Positions 52,122 to 61,343 are shown, counted from the first letter of the stretch. The stretch is 64,000 nucleotides of DNA from Candidatus Villigracilis proximus (GCA_016715195.1 JADKBB010000009.1:62001-126000), one strand, 5' to 3'. Translations and numbers: made by a program. The notes: generated by a model not told the origin, from the sequence alone.

Positions 52122-52194
52122 AGCCGACGACGAGAATTGAACTCGTAACCTCCCGCTTACAAGGCGGGTGCTCTGCCAATTGAGCTACGTCGGC
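52122..52194 (-). tRNA. tRNA-Thr (anticodon TGT)
   Basis: A 73-nt cloverleaf, acceptor GCCGACG/CGTCGGC, anticodon loop CTTGTAA in stem CCCGC/GCGGG. The tRNA-Gly found in the enterobacterial version of this cluster is absent. Confidence 0.96.
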
Positions 52195-52285
52195 AAGTGA
52201 TTAAGCAGGCGGATTATACCAAAACAACGCACTACGTCAAGATAATTACGCTTTCATTATTAAACAAATAAATGGCAATTGCATC

Positions 52286-52328
52286 TTGACATTCAAATCC
52301 TTTGGTTGTATTATTAGAACAGGTGTTC
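52286..52328 (+). promoter_or_regulatory. SOS promoter of the P-loop ATPase operon
   Basis: TTGACA at 52286-52291, TATTAT at 52309-52314, spacer 17, then GAACAGGTGTTC at 52317-52328, a LexA box extended to an 18-base perfect palindrome (TTAGAACA and TGTTCTAA arms around GG). It covers the transcription start. The -10 and box differ from the lexA promoter by little, so LexA control is strongly implied. The ATG at 52333 is only a few bases downstream with no ribosome site. Confidence 0.85.
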
Positions 52329-52332
52329 TAAT

Positions 52333-53118
52333 ATGGATGAAACCAACCGCTTTGCCTTGATGATCGACGCACTAACAGAGCTTGCTGAAGAAGAGCAGAC
52401 GCATCTTACTTCACCCGCGCCTGGTCTGCCCACGCTGCATTCTGTTCTCGCTGATGCATCTCCCCTGCCCCCTGAAGCCATCTACCTTGGTTTTGCTGAA
52501 GATGGTTTGCCTGTTCTTTTAAATTTGTATGATCCCATTCCAGGACCCATACTTATCTGTGGAGATCAAGCCAGCGGAAAGACCGCACTCCTGCAAATGA
52601 TCGCCCGCGCAGTGGAATTGCTTCACATCCCATCAGATGTTCAATCTGCGATCATCACTCAATATCCCGATGAATGGAAAAAATTCCAGGGCCATCAAAA
52701 TACCGTAGGAGTTTATACCACTCAGGAGAATACTACACAAGAGCTTTTACAATCTCTTGTTACATGGGCTCATAACAATAAAGGTGACGGGCAATCCATT
52801 TTACTTCTAATTGACGATCTTGAGGTACTCACAAAACTTGACCCGCAAACTGAACAAAATCTGCGCTGGCTGTTCCTGCGCGGACCCAGCCGCCGTGTAT
52901 GGCCGATCGTCACCATAAACGCAAGCCGTGCACGTAACATTGAAGAATGGCTGAACTTCTTCCGCACACGGCTATTCGGTTCCATGCAGGAAACAAACGA
53001 CAGACGGCTGGTAACCGGCGCATCTGCAGATTTTCCTGCACAGATTGTTCCAGGCTCACAGTTTGCCATGCGGGAAGGAAATGACTGGCTTAAGTTTTGG
53101 AAACCAGCTATCAATTAA
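52333..53118 (+). CDS. SOS-controlled P-loop ATPase, FtsK/HerA-like, unknown role
   Basis: A 261-residue protein with Walker A GDQASGKT (residues 77-84), Walker B ILLLIDD (156-162) and a last segment PGSQFAMREGNDWLKFW that resembles the end of FtsK-type ATPase cores. There is no membrane region and no gamma domain, so it is a stripped-down single motor or a regulatory ATPase. The N-terminal 60 residues are family-specific. The leader is very short. A 78-residue gene follows 38 bases later. In view of LexA control, a role in DNA repair, replication arrest or division control is inferred; the precise activity is unknown. Confidence 0.8.
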   Translation: MDETNRFALMIDALTELAEEEQTHLTSPAPGLPTLHSVLADASPLPPEAIYLGFAEDGLPVLLNLYDPIPGPILICGDQASGKTALLQMIARAVELLHIPSDVQSAIITQYPDEWKKFQGHQNTVGVYTTQENTTQELLQSLVTWAHNNKGDGQSILLLIDDLEVLTKLDPQTEQNLRWLFLRGPSRRVWPIVTINASRARNIEEWLNFFRTRLFGSMQETNDRRLVTGASADFPAQIVPGSQFAMREGNDWLKFWKPAIN

Positions 53119-53156
53119 GTATCATAACTTTTTCGTTTAGCGAAAGGAAAAACATC

Positions 53157-53393
53157 ATGCACACTGGAATGTTATGGTTTGACAATGATCCACGCACCAC
53201 GTTGAGTGTTAAAATTCAAAAAGCGATGGATTACTACAGCAAAAAATTTGGTCATATTCCAGATATTTGCCTTGTAAATCCAGGCATGTTGGAAAGCGGA
53301 CAGAAACAAATCGAACTTGGAAAACTCACCATTCGTTCTTATCGGCCTGTAATGCCCGGCCACCTTTGGATCGGCGTCGAGGACCAGAAATAA
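53157..53393 (+). CDS. 78-residue conserved-looking protein in the SOS operon
   Basis: A small soluble protein preceded by GAAAGGAAAA. It opens MHTGMLWFDNDPRTTLSVKI and has a middle part with FGHIPDICLVNPGMLE and an end IRSYRPVMPGHLWIGVED. The pattern (mixed alpha/beta, many aromatic residues) suggests a folded small domain, perhaps a partner or regulator of the ATPase. No family recognised. A terminator follows. Confidence 0.75.
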   Translation: MHTGMLWFDNDPRTTLSVKIQKAMDYYSKKFGHIPDICLVNPGMLESGQKQIELGKLTIRSYRPVMPGHLWIGVEDQK

Positions 53394-53455
53394 ATTTGGA
53401 ATACAGCGGGACTCCGAAGTCCTTCGCCAATCACTGCATTCCAACATGTCCTTAC

Positions 53456-53495
53456 GAACATCCCGCGAATACTGGTCGCGGGATGTGTTCTTTTA
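53456..53495 (+). terminator. Terminator after the SOS operon
   Basis: ACATCCCGCGA pairs with TCGCGGGATGT around ATACTGG, then GTTCTTTT. Confidence 0.82.
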
Positions 53496-53508
53496 ACTTA
53501 TGCTTTTT

Positions 53509-53877
53509 CTACTTTCCAACTGCCACCACAAAAGCAATCGCCTGAGTCTCTGTATGACTCAAACTCACAGACCAATCAGACAATCCCAACTTCTTTGCCA
53601 GCCTCTCCCCTTCACCGTGCAAATACAAATGCGGCGCGTGGTTTTCATCGCCTCTAACTTCAATATCCAGCCAACCCACATCACCGATTCCACAACCTAG
53701 AGCTTTGGCGGCAGCCTCTTTGGCTGCAAAGCGCGCCGCAAGAGATGAGAAACGATCATTACATTCACGCTGCTCAACCTCCGTAAAAATACGCGCGATA
53801 AACCGCACACCATGACGCTCGATCGCATCACGAATGCGGGAAATATCAACAAGGTCAACACCAGTTGCAAGCTTCAT
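53509..53877 (-). CDS. acpS: Holo-[acyl-carrier-protein] synthase
   Basis: About 122 residues from ATG 53877. AcpS-type phosphopantetheinyl transferase with the Mg-binding GVDLVDISRI (Asp) and KEAAAKALG (Glu) motifs and the C-terminal SLSHTETQAIAFVVA. It transfers 4'-phosphopantetheine from CoA to acyl carrier protein. The upstream M16 gene ends ten bases earlier, so a common transcript is likely; the ribosome site is weak. An in-frame start at 53907 overlaps that gene. Confidence 0.93.
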   Translation of the reverse strand: MKLATGVDLVDISRIRDAIERHGVRFIARIFTEVEQRECNDRFSSLAARFAAKEAAAKALGCGIGDVGWLDIEVRGDENHAPHLYLHGEGERLAKKLGLSDWSVSLSHTETQAIAFVVAVGK

Positions 53878-53887
53878 AAAACAATGA

Positions 53888-55165
53888 TTACGGTCCCGCC
53901 GTTGCAATTACCAAACGATCTGGATCAATATATTTGCGTGCCGTCGCCAACACATCATCACGAGTTACACTGCGCACCAAACCTTCATAACGCTGATAAT
54001 AATCCAACCCGAGATTGTAGCGTTCAATACTTAAGAGCGCACCAGCAACGCCGCTATTTGACTCGAACGACAGAGGCAAACGCCCAATATAATTTGCCTG
54101 ACTATCCGCTAACTCGTTTTTGGTCACACCACTCTTAACAAAACGCCGCAACTCTTTTTCAATCAGATCAATCGCCTTCTTTAAATTTTTGGGATTTACA
54201 CCCGCACTCACTTCCCAGGTGCCCGGTCCAATTCCTGCGCTCAGACTGGATGATGCATAATACGCAAGTCCGGATTTTTCACGCACTACTTCACCAATGC
54301 GTCCCATCATGCCGAATTGACCCAATACCGAATTACCCAGAGATGCCGAAAAATATTCGGGGTCTCTGCGTCTCGGACCGATCATCCCGATCACCAGATC
54401 AGATTGAGACTTGCCAGCAATCGAATGGTGCCGCTTGACCGTTTTCTTAACCGGCTTGTGTGGAGGAAGTACGGGCGATCCCACCTGACCTGGAACCTGC
54501 CACCCACCCAAAACACGACTCACCGCCTCAACAGCCTTCTTCGGCTCGATCGCACCCACGATTGAAATGACCATGCCCATCGGTCCGAAATGAGCGCGAT
54601 GAAACTCCACCATATCTTTACGCGTGATGGATTGGATCGTCTCCACGAATCCATCAGCAGGACGGCTATAGGGATGCCCTGCAAACAACATGCGATCAAA
54701 CGCCATGGATGCCATATCAGAAGTATCCTGTGCGCGGATGGCGAGACCGGTCAGCATTTGCGTGCGCAATTTTTCGATTTCGTGCTTGGGGAAGGCCGGT
54801 GTTCGTAAAGATTCAGACAGCAGTTTGAGCAAAAGCGGAAGTTCCTCCACCAGGGAACGTCCGCCAAAACTTGTATTATGTACGCCTGAATCAAATCCCA
54901 TAGTCGCGCCAACAGATTCGAGCGCATTATAGATCGCATCAAAACTGCGTGTCTTCGTGCCGCGCATCAAAGAAGATGAGACAAAATCCGCGAGGCCGAG
55001 TTTTTCGTCACTTTCAAAGATCGCACCCGCGGGTAAATATCCACCCATGCTGACAGAGGGACTATTAAAATTGGAACGCGCAAGTACAGTGATTCCGTTT
55101 GAGAGCACAACACGATAAATATCATCAGGACCCGGCAGGGATGGTCTTGCAGTTTGCTTCGCCAT
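53888..55165 (-). CDS. M16-family peptidase, non-catalytic subunit
   Basis: A 425-residue insulinase-like protein. The zinc motif HxxEH is replaced (GLADFVSSSL where HFLEHM would be), so it is inactive alone, while the substrate-contacting Arg/Tyr region near VREKSGLAYYASS in the C-terminal half is kept. Such subunits pair with an active M16 partner to degrade peptides. The partner gene is one base upstream. Confidence 0.92.
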   Translation of the reverse strand: MAKQTARPSLPGPDDIYRVVLSNGITVLARSNFNSPSVSMGGYLPAGAIFESDEKLGLADFVSSSLMRGTKTRSFDAIYNALESVGATMGFDSGVHNTSFGGRSLVEELPLLLKLLSESLRTPAFPKHEIEKLRTQMLTGLAIRAQDTSDMASMAFDRMLFAGHPYSRPADGFVETIQSITRKDMVEFHRAHFGPMGMVISIVGAIEPKKAVEAVSRVLGGWQVPGQVGSPVLPPHKPVKKTVKRHHSIAGKSQSDLVIGMIGPRRRDPEYFSASLGNSVLGQFGMMGRIGEVVREKSGLAYYASSSLSAGIGPGTWEVSAGVNPKNLKKAIDLIEKELRRFVKSGVTKNELADSQANYIGRLPLSFESNSGVAGALLSIERYNLGLDYYQRYEGLVRSVTRDDVLATARKYIDPDRLVIATAGP

Positions 55166-55166
55166 A

Positions 55167-56429
55167 TTAAGCCTCCTTGCCTTTCGGAATATAGGTGCCG
55201 ATCACGCGGCTTTTTGGTTGAAAGTATTTTCGCGCCACACGCTGCACATCCTGCGGCGTGACCTTTGCCAGTTTATCCAAATAATTGGTAAACCAATCAT
55301 AGGATGCGAACATTTCCACGTAGCCCATCCAGAAGGCTTGATTGGTAATGTTTTCGCTGCCGTAGGCAAACACAGCGCGCGCCTGCTTAACCGCGCGTTT
55401 GATCTCATTGCTGGAAACCAAAACGTCCTGAATCTTTTGTATCTCTTTATCCAAAGCAGCCAGCGCTTCTTCAGGTTTGCGCTTGGGATGTTTGGTAATC
55501 GTGATGCGATATAGATACGGGTCGATCGTAGCCTCAGACCAGCCAGAAACATCCACAGCAAATTCTTTATCGACTAATGCACGATACAGGCGTGATGTTT
55601 TATAAGATAATCCACTGGCTCCGCCAAGCAGACTATCCAACACTTGAAGCGGGAAATAATCGGGATGTGTGGCATTTGGAAAACGATACGCCACTTGAAT
55701 AAAAGTGGTTTCTCCGGGACCTTCCACAGAGAGGCGCACCTCCCCTTTTTGTTCAGGCTCGGGACGGGAAAGCCTTGGCGGAACGGCGCCCTTCGGGATC
55801 GGTTCAAACAATTCCTTAATGCGCTTCAGCATGGACTTGGTTTCAAAGTCACCGGCAATCGAAAGCACCGCATTGTTCGGAACGTAATATTTTCGGTAAT
55901 GGTTATATAGATCGTCACGAGTGATGGTGTGCAGGTCTGCCATATCGCCGATGATCTCATGATGATATGGATGCACATGAAAAGCCGTTTGCTGAACAGC
56001 TTCGGTCAAGCGGAACATGGGCTCGTTCTCATGTCCTTCGCGCTCCGAGATGATAACCGTGCGCTCTGATGCGACTTCTCTGGCATCGAAGATACTATTT
56101 TGCATACGGTCTGATTCGAGGCGCAAGGCAAGATCAATTTTGTCGGCGGGCATGGTTTCGTAATAACGGGTTGAATCATGCGAAGTGGATGCATTCCAGC
56201 GCCCGCCTTCGCGCGAGATGGCTTTATCAAGCAGGGATGCCGGAAATTTCTTTGTTCCCTTAAATTGCATGTGCTCGGTCCAATGAGATACCCCCGTCTT
56301 GCCCGTGGACTCGTCTCTTGAGCCGACACGATACCAGACCCACGATGAAATAATGGGCGCGGTGTGGATCTCTTTCAGCATGACCTTCATGCCGTTCTTT
56401 AATGTAGTTTGTGTAATTTTATTTACCAT
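55167..56429 (-). CDS. M16-family zinc peptidase, catalytic subunit
   Basis: A 420-residue peptidase with the inverted zinc motif HWTEH and a downstream Glu in the ASERTVIISERE region. It forms a clamshell dimer with the inactive partner encoded next to it and cleaves peptides; the substrate is unknown. No signal peptide is seen, so it is probably cytoplasmic. The gene is the first of the M16-acpS set. Confidence 0.93.
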   Translation of the reverse strand: MVNKITQTTLKNGMKVMLKEIHTAPIISSWVWYRVGSRDESTGKTGVSHWTEHMQFKGTKKFPASLLDKAISREGGRWNASTSHDSTRYYETMPADKIDLALRLESDRMQNSIFDAREVASERTVIISEREGHENEPMFRLTEAVQQTAFHVHPYHHEIIGDMADLHTITRDDLYNHYRKYYVPNNAVLSIAGDFETKSMLKRIKELFEPIPKGAVPPRLSRPEPEQKGEVRLSVEGPGETTFIQVAYRFPNATHPDYFPLQVLDSLLGGASGLSYKTSRLYRALVDKEFAVDVSGWSEATIDPYLYRITITKHPKRKPEEALAALDKEIQKIQDVLVSSNEIKRAVKQARAVFAYGSENITNQAFWMGYVEMFASYDWFTNYLDKLAKVTPQDVQRVARKYFQPKSRVIGTYIPKGKEA

Positions 56430-56515
56430 TTAGCTCCATGATTTGTTACAAATAAAAACAACGCCATATACCTGTTGACGGTAAATCCCCGTAAAACTTA
56501 CCCATAAAAATTGGA

Positions 56516-57319
56516 TTACTGACAGGCTGGCTGGTTATCCAGGGTTAATGCATCGGGTTTGAGCATGCAATAGTACGGCTGAACCAGATTGCGCAACCCG
56601 AGAAATGGATCATGTAATTCTGTTTTCTCCAGCGGAATATCCACCGGGACATTTAAAACAACGGGTACGGTGGTATCCACGGGAACTGTCAAGTTTAGCA
56701 CAACGGGCAGGTTCGTCCCCTGCGGCAGGACGATGGTTGTTAATGCTCTGGTGATGTTCAATCCACCGGTGTTGACGGTGACCAGCGCATTGGTGATCGT
56801 CACATCCTGACTTAAGATGACGTTGGTGTTTTGATTCAGTTGAAGATCAAACTTAACCGGGATCGTGGTTTCCACGGGAATGTTCGTAATAATATGAGCG
56901 CGATCCATCTTTTCAAAATTCGTATACAACCCGCCCAGCAGGTTTGTGCCCAGATCCATCACACCGGAAACCTGTAAGGTTTTTATGTTCAAGAGCAAAA
57001 CACCAAGAACAATGAGCAGCACCAGATTTACAATCATTGAAAAAATGCTGGCGATCGTCCAAAAGGCAGGGAAGAAATTAAATTTTCTCTGCAACGAAGC
57101 ATCAGGGTCGAGTCGCTTTTTTGAAACAGGAGCAGGTTTCAGCGGAGTCTGATGCGCGGCATCCTTATTCGCAGGAACAGCGGCTTGCTTATCCTCCTGT
57201 TCGGGAAGAAAAGAGGATGCAGAAGCGTCCGTCTTTTTGGGAAGGCGTGTCAGCGGAGATGTGTTTCCAAGCAATTTTCGTAAACGTGCGCCTGGATCAT
57301 TTTTGGAATTGTTATTCAT
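56516..57319 (-). CDS. Membrane-anchored beta-rich hypothetical protein
   Basis: A 267-residue protein with a long polar, Lys/Pro/Ala-rich cytoplasmic N terminus (1-80), one membrane helix (about 86-110), and an extracytoplasmic domain made of repetitive beta strands of the type PVVLNLTVPVDTTVPVVLNV, ending in a small cysteine-containing tail (two Cys). It resembles proteins of unknown function common in Anaerolineae. It stands alone between the M16 pair and the oxidoreductase gene. Confidence 0.7.
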   Translation of the reverse strand: MNNNSKNDPGARLRKLLGNTSPLTRLPKKTDASASSFLPEQEDKQAAVPANKDAAHQTPLKPAPVSKKRLDPDASLQRKFNFFPAFWTIASIFSMIVNLVLLIVLGVLLLNIKTLQVSGVMDLGTNLLGGLYTNFEKMDRAHIITNIPVETTIPVKFDLQLNQNTNVILSQDVTITNALVTVNTGGLNITRALTTIVLPQGTNLPVVLNLTVPVDTTVPVVLNVPVDIPLEKTELHDPFLGLRNLVQPYYCMLKPDALTLDNQPACQ

Positions 57320-57462
57320 GGAGCCTCCTATTGGGAATAAATTTGAAGCAATGATGGCATTTGGTCTATATTAACACAGATGCACAAGTGCTTAATAAAA
57401 TGGCATCGGGCATAAATCATTATAGCAATAATAAAGGCGTCATTAGAATTTAATTTGGTGGC

Positions 57463-57491
57463 TTGTAGTTTGTCCAAATACGAAATATAAT
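57463..57491 (+). promoter_or_regulatory. Promoter of the FAD oxidoreductase
   Basis: TTGTAG at 57463-57468 and TATAAT at 57486-57491, spacer 17, placed 38 bases before the GTG start. Confidence 0.6.
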
Positions 57492-57528
57492 CTCACCGTT
57501 TTTGTCTAATTTATTACGGAGGAAGAAA

Positions 57529-58842
57529 GTGAACGAGTCTCGTTATTTTGTTGCAGTGATCGGCGCAGGGCCTGCGGGTCTTTTTGGCGCACGCGAATTA
57601 GCCAACCAGGGCGCACATGTTGTATTATTTAATCGCGATATAAAACCGGGCGGTTTGGCAGAGTATGGAATTTATCCTGAAAAGCATACGATGAAAGAGG
57701 GTCTTCGTAAACAGTTTCGCGGCGCGATGGACAATCCTAATCTTGATTATTATGGAAATGTTGTCGTTGGCAACAATGGCGATATTACTCTTGATGAATT
57801 ACGCAGTTTCGGCTTTGACGCGATTCTTGTCAGCGCGGGAGCGCAAGGCACAAAGTGGCTGGGATTGCCGGGCGAGAACCTTGAAGGCGTGTATCACGCG
57901 AAAGAGATCGTTTATGGGTACAACCATCTTCCGCCGTTCAGCCAGAAAAATTTTCGTTTCGGAAAACGCTGCGCGATCATTGGCGCCGGCAATGTGATGG
58001 TGGACATTGCACGTCATTTGATCAACGAACAAAACGTGGAGGAAGTGACCGCCATTGTGAGACGCGGCCCCGCAGAAGTGAACTTCACCAAAGAAGAAAT
58101 GAAGCATCTCATCTCCTATTTGGATTTGGATGACTTTGAACGTGAGTTGGCGCGCGTAAAGCCCGCTGTGGAAACGGTTCAACAGGACCTGGAAACTGGT
58201 CGCAAAAAAGTTTTAGATTCTCTCGCGAAAGCAGACCCCAAAACCGCCAACGCGAAATTCCGTTTTGATTTCCTCGCCTCCCCCATTGGCATGAGCGGAG
58301 AGAACGGCCTGCTCACCAAACTGGAAGTGGAAGATAATTTTCTGGTTGAAAAAAATGGCGGCCTCAGCGCTGAAGGCACCGGCAATAAACGTACGATTGA
58401 TGTAGACACAGTCATCTTTGCCATTGGCGATAAAGTGGATGGTTCCTTTGGCCTGCCAACAGAACGGAACGAGTTCATCAAGAATAAAGAACCGCGCTTC
58501 CCGGTGGATGATATTTCCTATGAATCCACAATAGACGGTATTTTTGTGGGCGGCTGGTCACGTAAAGCCAGCGAAGGGTTGGTCGGTTACGCACGTAAAG
58601 ATGGCACGAACGCGGCCAAAGCGGTTTTGCAATATCTGGAAAGCAAACAACCTACCAACGCAAGCAATGAAGCGGTCACAGCTAAAATCAAAAGCTTGAA
58701 CAAGCCTATCGTCACAAAAGAAGATGTCAGACGGCTTGAAGCGGTTGAGACAGAAGAAGCCACCAAACGCGGACTTGAAGAGTTCAAGTTTGACAGCAAC
58801 GAGGAAATGTTACAGGCAATGGGCCTGGCAGAAACCGCATAA
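57529..58842 (+). CDS. NAD(P)/FAD-dependent oxidoreductase, GltD/FprA-like
   Basis: About 437 residues from GTG 57529 (ACGGAGGAAGAAA ahead of it, so an in-frame TTG at 57502 that reads through this site is wrong). An N-terminal FAD motif GAGPAG with E/F-N spacing, a second nucleotide motif GAGNVMVDIARHL (about 162-175), and the ATG-like segment FAIGDKVDGSFGLP, typical of the glutamate-synthase-small-subunit / ferredoxin-NADP reductase superfamily. It probably moves electrons between NAD(P)H and a ferredoxin or flavodoxin. No iron-sulfur N-terminal domain is present. Standalone gene. Confidence 0.82.
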   Translation: MNESRYFVAVIGAGPAGLFGARELANQGAHVVLFNRDIKPGGLAEYGIYPEKHTMKEGLRKQFRGAMDNPNLDYYGNVVVGNNGDITLDELRSFGFDAILVSAGAQGTKWLGLPGENLEGVYHAKEIVYGYNHLPPFSQKNFRFGKRCAIIGAGNVMVDIARHLINEQNVEEVTAIVRRGPAEVNFTKEEMKHLISYLDLDDFERELARVKPAVETVQQDLETGRKKVLDSLAKADPKTANAKFRFDFLASPIGMSGENGLLTKLEVEDNFLVEKNGGLSAEGTGNKRTIDVDTVIFAIGDKVDGSFGLPTERNEFIKNKEPRFPVDDISYESTIDGIFVGGWSRKASEGLVGYARKDGTNAAKAVLQYLESKQPTNASNEAVTAKIKSLNKPIVTKEDVRRLEAVETEEATKRGLEEFKFDSNEEMLQAMGLAETA

Positions 58843-58860
58843 TTATCTACTCTTAATTTA

Positions 58861-58928
58861 GGACGCAGATAAACGCTGATTTACGCTGATAAAAGCGGAT
58901 ATCAGCGTTTTCTGATTTATCTATGTCC
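58861..58928. repeat. Dispersed GGAC...GTCC repeat, copy 2
   Basis: Starts GGACGCAGATAAACGCTGAT and ends TTATCTATGTCC, containing the ATCAGCGTTTTCTG motif shared with 36141-36206 and able to fold into an imperfect hairpin. Confidence 0.65.
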
Positions 58929-58950
58929 GATTTATTTTTATAAGGAACTC

Positions 58951-59544
58951 ATGAAACTATCAACCCCTGAATTTCGCGCCATGCAATCCATTCCCCGCAA
59001 ACTGGGACAGCGATTCTTCGAAATGCCAATCTTCCGCCAAATGGGACTGGATCTGCAAAATAAGGATGTGCTTGAGATCGGCTGCGGCTCCGGTTATGGT
59101 GCTTCCCTACTTAATCAACTTCAACCCAAAAGTTATATCGGTCTGGATGTAATGGTTGAGCAAGTGGAATTGGCGGGAAAGAATTATCCGCAGTTTCAGT
59201 TCTTGATTCAAGATGCCGAGGATTTAAGTCAATTTGCAGATGAAAGTAAAGATGCGGTCATCATCTTCGGTGTGCTGCATCACATTCCCAACTGGCGCAA
59301 AGCGATCGAGGAAATTACGCGGGTGCTCAAGCCAAACGGCAGACTCTTCCTTGAAGAACCACGCGGTGTGGATATAAAGTTTTTTGATTCCATCTTCCGC
59401 TGGGGGCATCCTGATACAGACTTTGGTTTGAAGGCTTTGGATGAACACCTTTCAATACAGGGATTAAAAATCGTCAACAAGAGATGGACTCCGTTGTTGA
59501 CGATGTATCATGTGAGAAAAATCAACAGCGTGAAAACTGTCTGA
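58951..59544 (+). CDS. Class I SAM-dependent methyltransferase
   Basis: A 197-residue UbiE/UbiG-like methyltransferase: motif I VLEIGCGSGYG, an Asp (GLDVM) at the end of strand 2, motif II region AVIIFGVLHHIPNW, and post-motif VLKPNGRLFLEEP. The substrate cannot be read from the sequence. An ATAAGGAACTC ribosome site precedes the ATG. It is separated from the oxidoreductase by a dispersed repeat. Confidence 0.88.
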   Translation: MKLSTPEFRAMQSIPRKLGQRFFEMPIFRQMGLDLQNKDVLEIGCGSGYGASLLNQLQPKSYIGLDVMVEQVELAGKNYPQFQFLIQDAEDLSQFADESKDAVIIFGVLHHIPNWRKAIEEITRVLKPNGRLFLEEPRGVDIKFFDSIFRWGHPDTDFGLKALDEHLSIQGLKIVNKRWTPLLTMYHVRKINSVKTV

Positions 59545-59653
59545 GAAAGTGTCTGAAAGTCAGTTTTCTTTACCGCAAAGAGTACGGAGACCAAAAACTT
59601 TGTGACTGTCTGAACTTTTGGTTATCAGACCTCTTTGAATTAATCGCGTTATA

Positions 59654-60664
59654 TCAGGATGCGCGGTTGTGATCCAAAACGATCACCACGTTTCCTTTTT
59701 TATTTCCTGATTCAATGTAGCGGTGAGCCTCGGGAATTTGTTCCAATGGGAAACGTTTGTCGATGATCGATTTTAACTTCCCAGCCTCGATCAACTCTTT
59801 GATGGAATGCAGGTCTGCGATATTTTCACCAGACAGCGCACAGATCACTTTTTTATCACCGATCTTTGAAGTCCATAACATTTGAAGGAGTTGTTTCATT
59901 TTGAAACTGGCCAGTAGATAACGTCCGTTTGGATTTAACGAGCTTTTACACTGCGCAAATGAACTCCTGCCCAGGATGTCAAAAATAAGATCATAGGTTT
60001 GGCCGTTTTTGGTAAAGTCCTCTTTGGTGTAATCAATCACTTTATCAGCGCCAAGAGACTTAACAAATTCGAGTCGTGGGGTGCCGCATACTCCGGTAAC
60101 TTCTGCGCCATAATGTTTGGCAAGCTGCACCGCAGCAGAACCGATCGCGCCTGAAGCACCATTGATCAGGACTTTTTGTCCGCGTTGAATGTTTACTGCT
60201 CTAAGCAGATTCAAGGCGGTCAGCGCTCCATACGGGACAAGAGCAGCTTCATCGTATGTCATGTTCGCGGGCTTGATGGTCAGCAATCCATTTTCAGGCA
60301 TACAGATATATTCGGCATTCGCACCCATGCTCTGAGCACGATATCCAAAAACATCGTCACCGGCTTTAAATAGTTTTACGTCTTTGCCGACAGATTCAAT
60401 TTTCCCTGCCAACTCGCTCCCCAGAATATTATTTTTGGGTTGGTTTAATCCAAATGAAAACCGCGCGAGAAACCAGAAGATAAAAGGCATGTTGAACTTG
60501 CTCGGCGAAATCCCTTTAAAGTTACGGGCCAAAGTATCACCATAATTTACTGAGACCGCGTATATTTTTATCAGAACTTCATTATCCTTCGGTGCAGGTT
60601 TTTCAACTTCTGCGAGATGAAGAACATCGGGCGAACCGTATTCGGTGTATATGATTGCTTTCAT
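59654..60664 (-). CDS. NAD(P)-dependent MDR oxidoreductase (quinone reductase-like, zinc-less)
   Basis: A 336-residue medium-chain dehydrogenase/reductase with the N-terminal catalytic domain (IYTEYGSPDVLHLAEV), the LINGASGAIGSAAVQLAKHYG nucleotide-binding fold and DYTKEDF. Catalytic zinc cysteines are absent, placing it with quinone oxidoreductase/enoyl reductase-type members. It is about half identical by eye to the protein at 62445 (shared LNGASG, VCxTRxLEFVxSxGADxVIDYTKEDFTxNGQxYDLIFD). It is followed by DUF4386, XRE and membrane genes. Confidence 0.85.
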   Translation of the reverse strand: MKAIIYTEYGSPDVLHLAEVEKPAPKDNEVLIKIYAVSVNYGDTLARNFKGISPSKFNMPFIFWFLARFSFGLNQPKNNILGSELAGKIESVGKDVKLFKAGDDVFGYRAQSMGANAEYICMPENGLLTIKPANMTYDEAALVPYGALTALNLLRAVNIQRGQKVLINGASGAIGSAAVQLAKHYGAEVTGVCGTPRLEFVKSLGADKVIDYTKEDFTKNGQTYDLIFDILGRSSFAQCKSSLNPNGRYLLASFKMKQLLQMLWTSKIGDKKVICALSGENIADLHSIKELIEAGKLKSIIDKRFPLEQIPEAHRYIESGNKKGNVVIVLDHNRAS

Positions 60665-60683
60665 GATGATATCCTCTAAATTC

Positions 60684-61343
60684 CTATGCCGTCGCGTTTA
60701 CAGCGGACGGATTAAATCCTTTGGCGATCAACCAAATTCCCATAAAGATTTCATTCAAGATGATGGGGAGGGCAAAGATCATGCTTATTCCCATGCCGGC
60801 TTCCAAGCCGAACGTTGACAGCAAGTTCAATGTCAAAATTAACACAGCGGCGAGGAGTCCCCAAATTGGGATAAATCGCGGCAGGAGTTTCGATTGAATC
60901 AGCGAGAAGTAAAGCAGGAGGGCACCGAGGCTGAAAAAGATGGGAACCAGCAGCCCCGAAATGCTCGCACGCTCCGCGATGGACAAAACAGCCGACGCTT
61001 GAGGCTGGTTTTGCCCCAACCGAATCAGCGACAGCGGGCTGACAACAATCAGACTGCAAAACACTGCTTCCACAATTCTGAGGCTGAGATATCCAACAGC
61101 CTGGGTTTCATTGTGCCGCTTCAAAATGGTGAACATGAGAACGCCAATTCCAATTACCGCAATGGCGTTGACCAGTTCAAGCAGCACACCCACGACCAGC
61201 AATGTCTCATTTTCGGAAACAGCGGTGAAGAGTTCGGGAGCAGAGATAACGGATTCGACCAATCCCCCGCCGAGCAGGCTTGCCACCATCGCAACTAGAA
61301 ACAACGTCCCCACAGTTGAGGCTGTCTTTCTATCTGAAATCAT
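60684..61343 (-). CDS. DUF4386-family membrane protein
   Basis: A 219-residue protein with about six membrane helices, beginning with the ASTVGTLFLVAMVASLLGGGL segment common to DUF4386 proteins. Function unknown. Its ATG overlaps the XRE stop (ATGA), so the two are coupled. Confidence 0.75.
   Translation of the reverse strand: MISDRKTASTVGTLFLVAMVASLLGGGLVESVISAPELFTAVSENETLLVVGVLLELVNAIAVIGIGVLMFTILKRHNETQAVGYLSLRIVEAVFCSLIVVSPLSLIRLGQNQPQASAVLSIAERASISGLLVPIFFSLGALLLYFSLIQSKLLPRFIPIWGLLAAVLILTLNLLSTFGLEAGMGISMIFALPIILNEIFMGIWLIAKGFNPSAVNATA

Noticed and set aside
53456..53495. GAAC...GTTC near 53456 as a third SOS box
   Set aside because: The spacing is far longer than four bases and it is part of a terminator stem.
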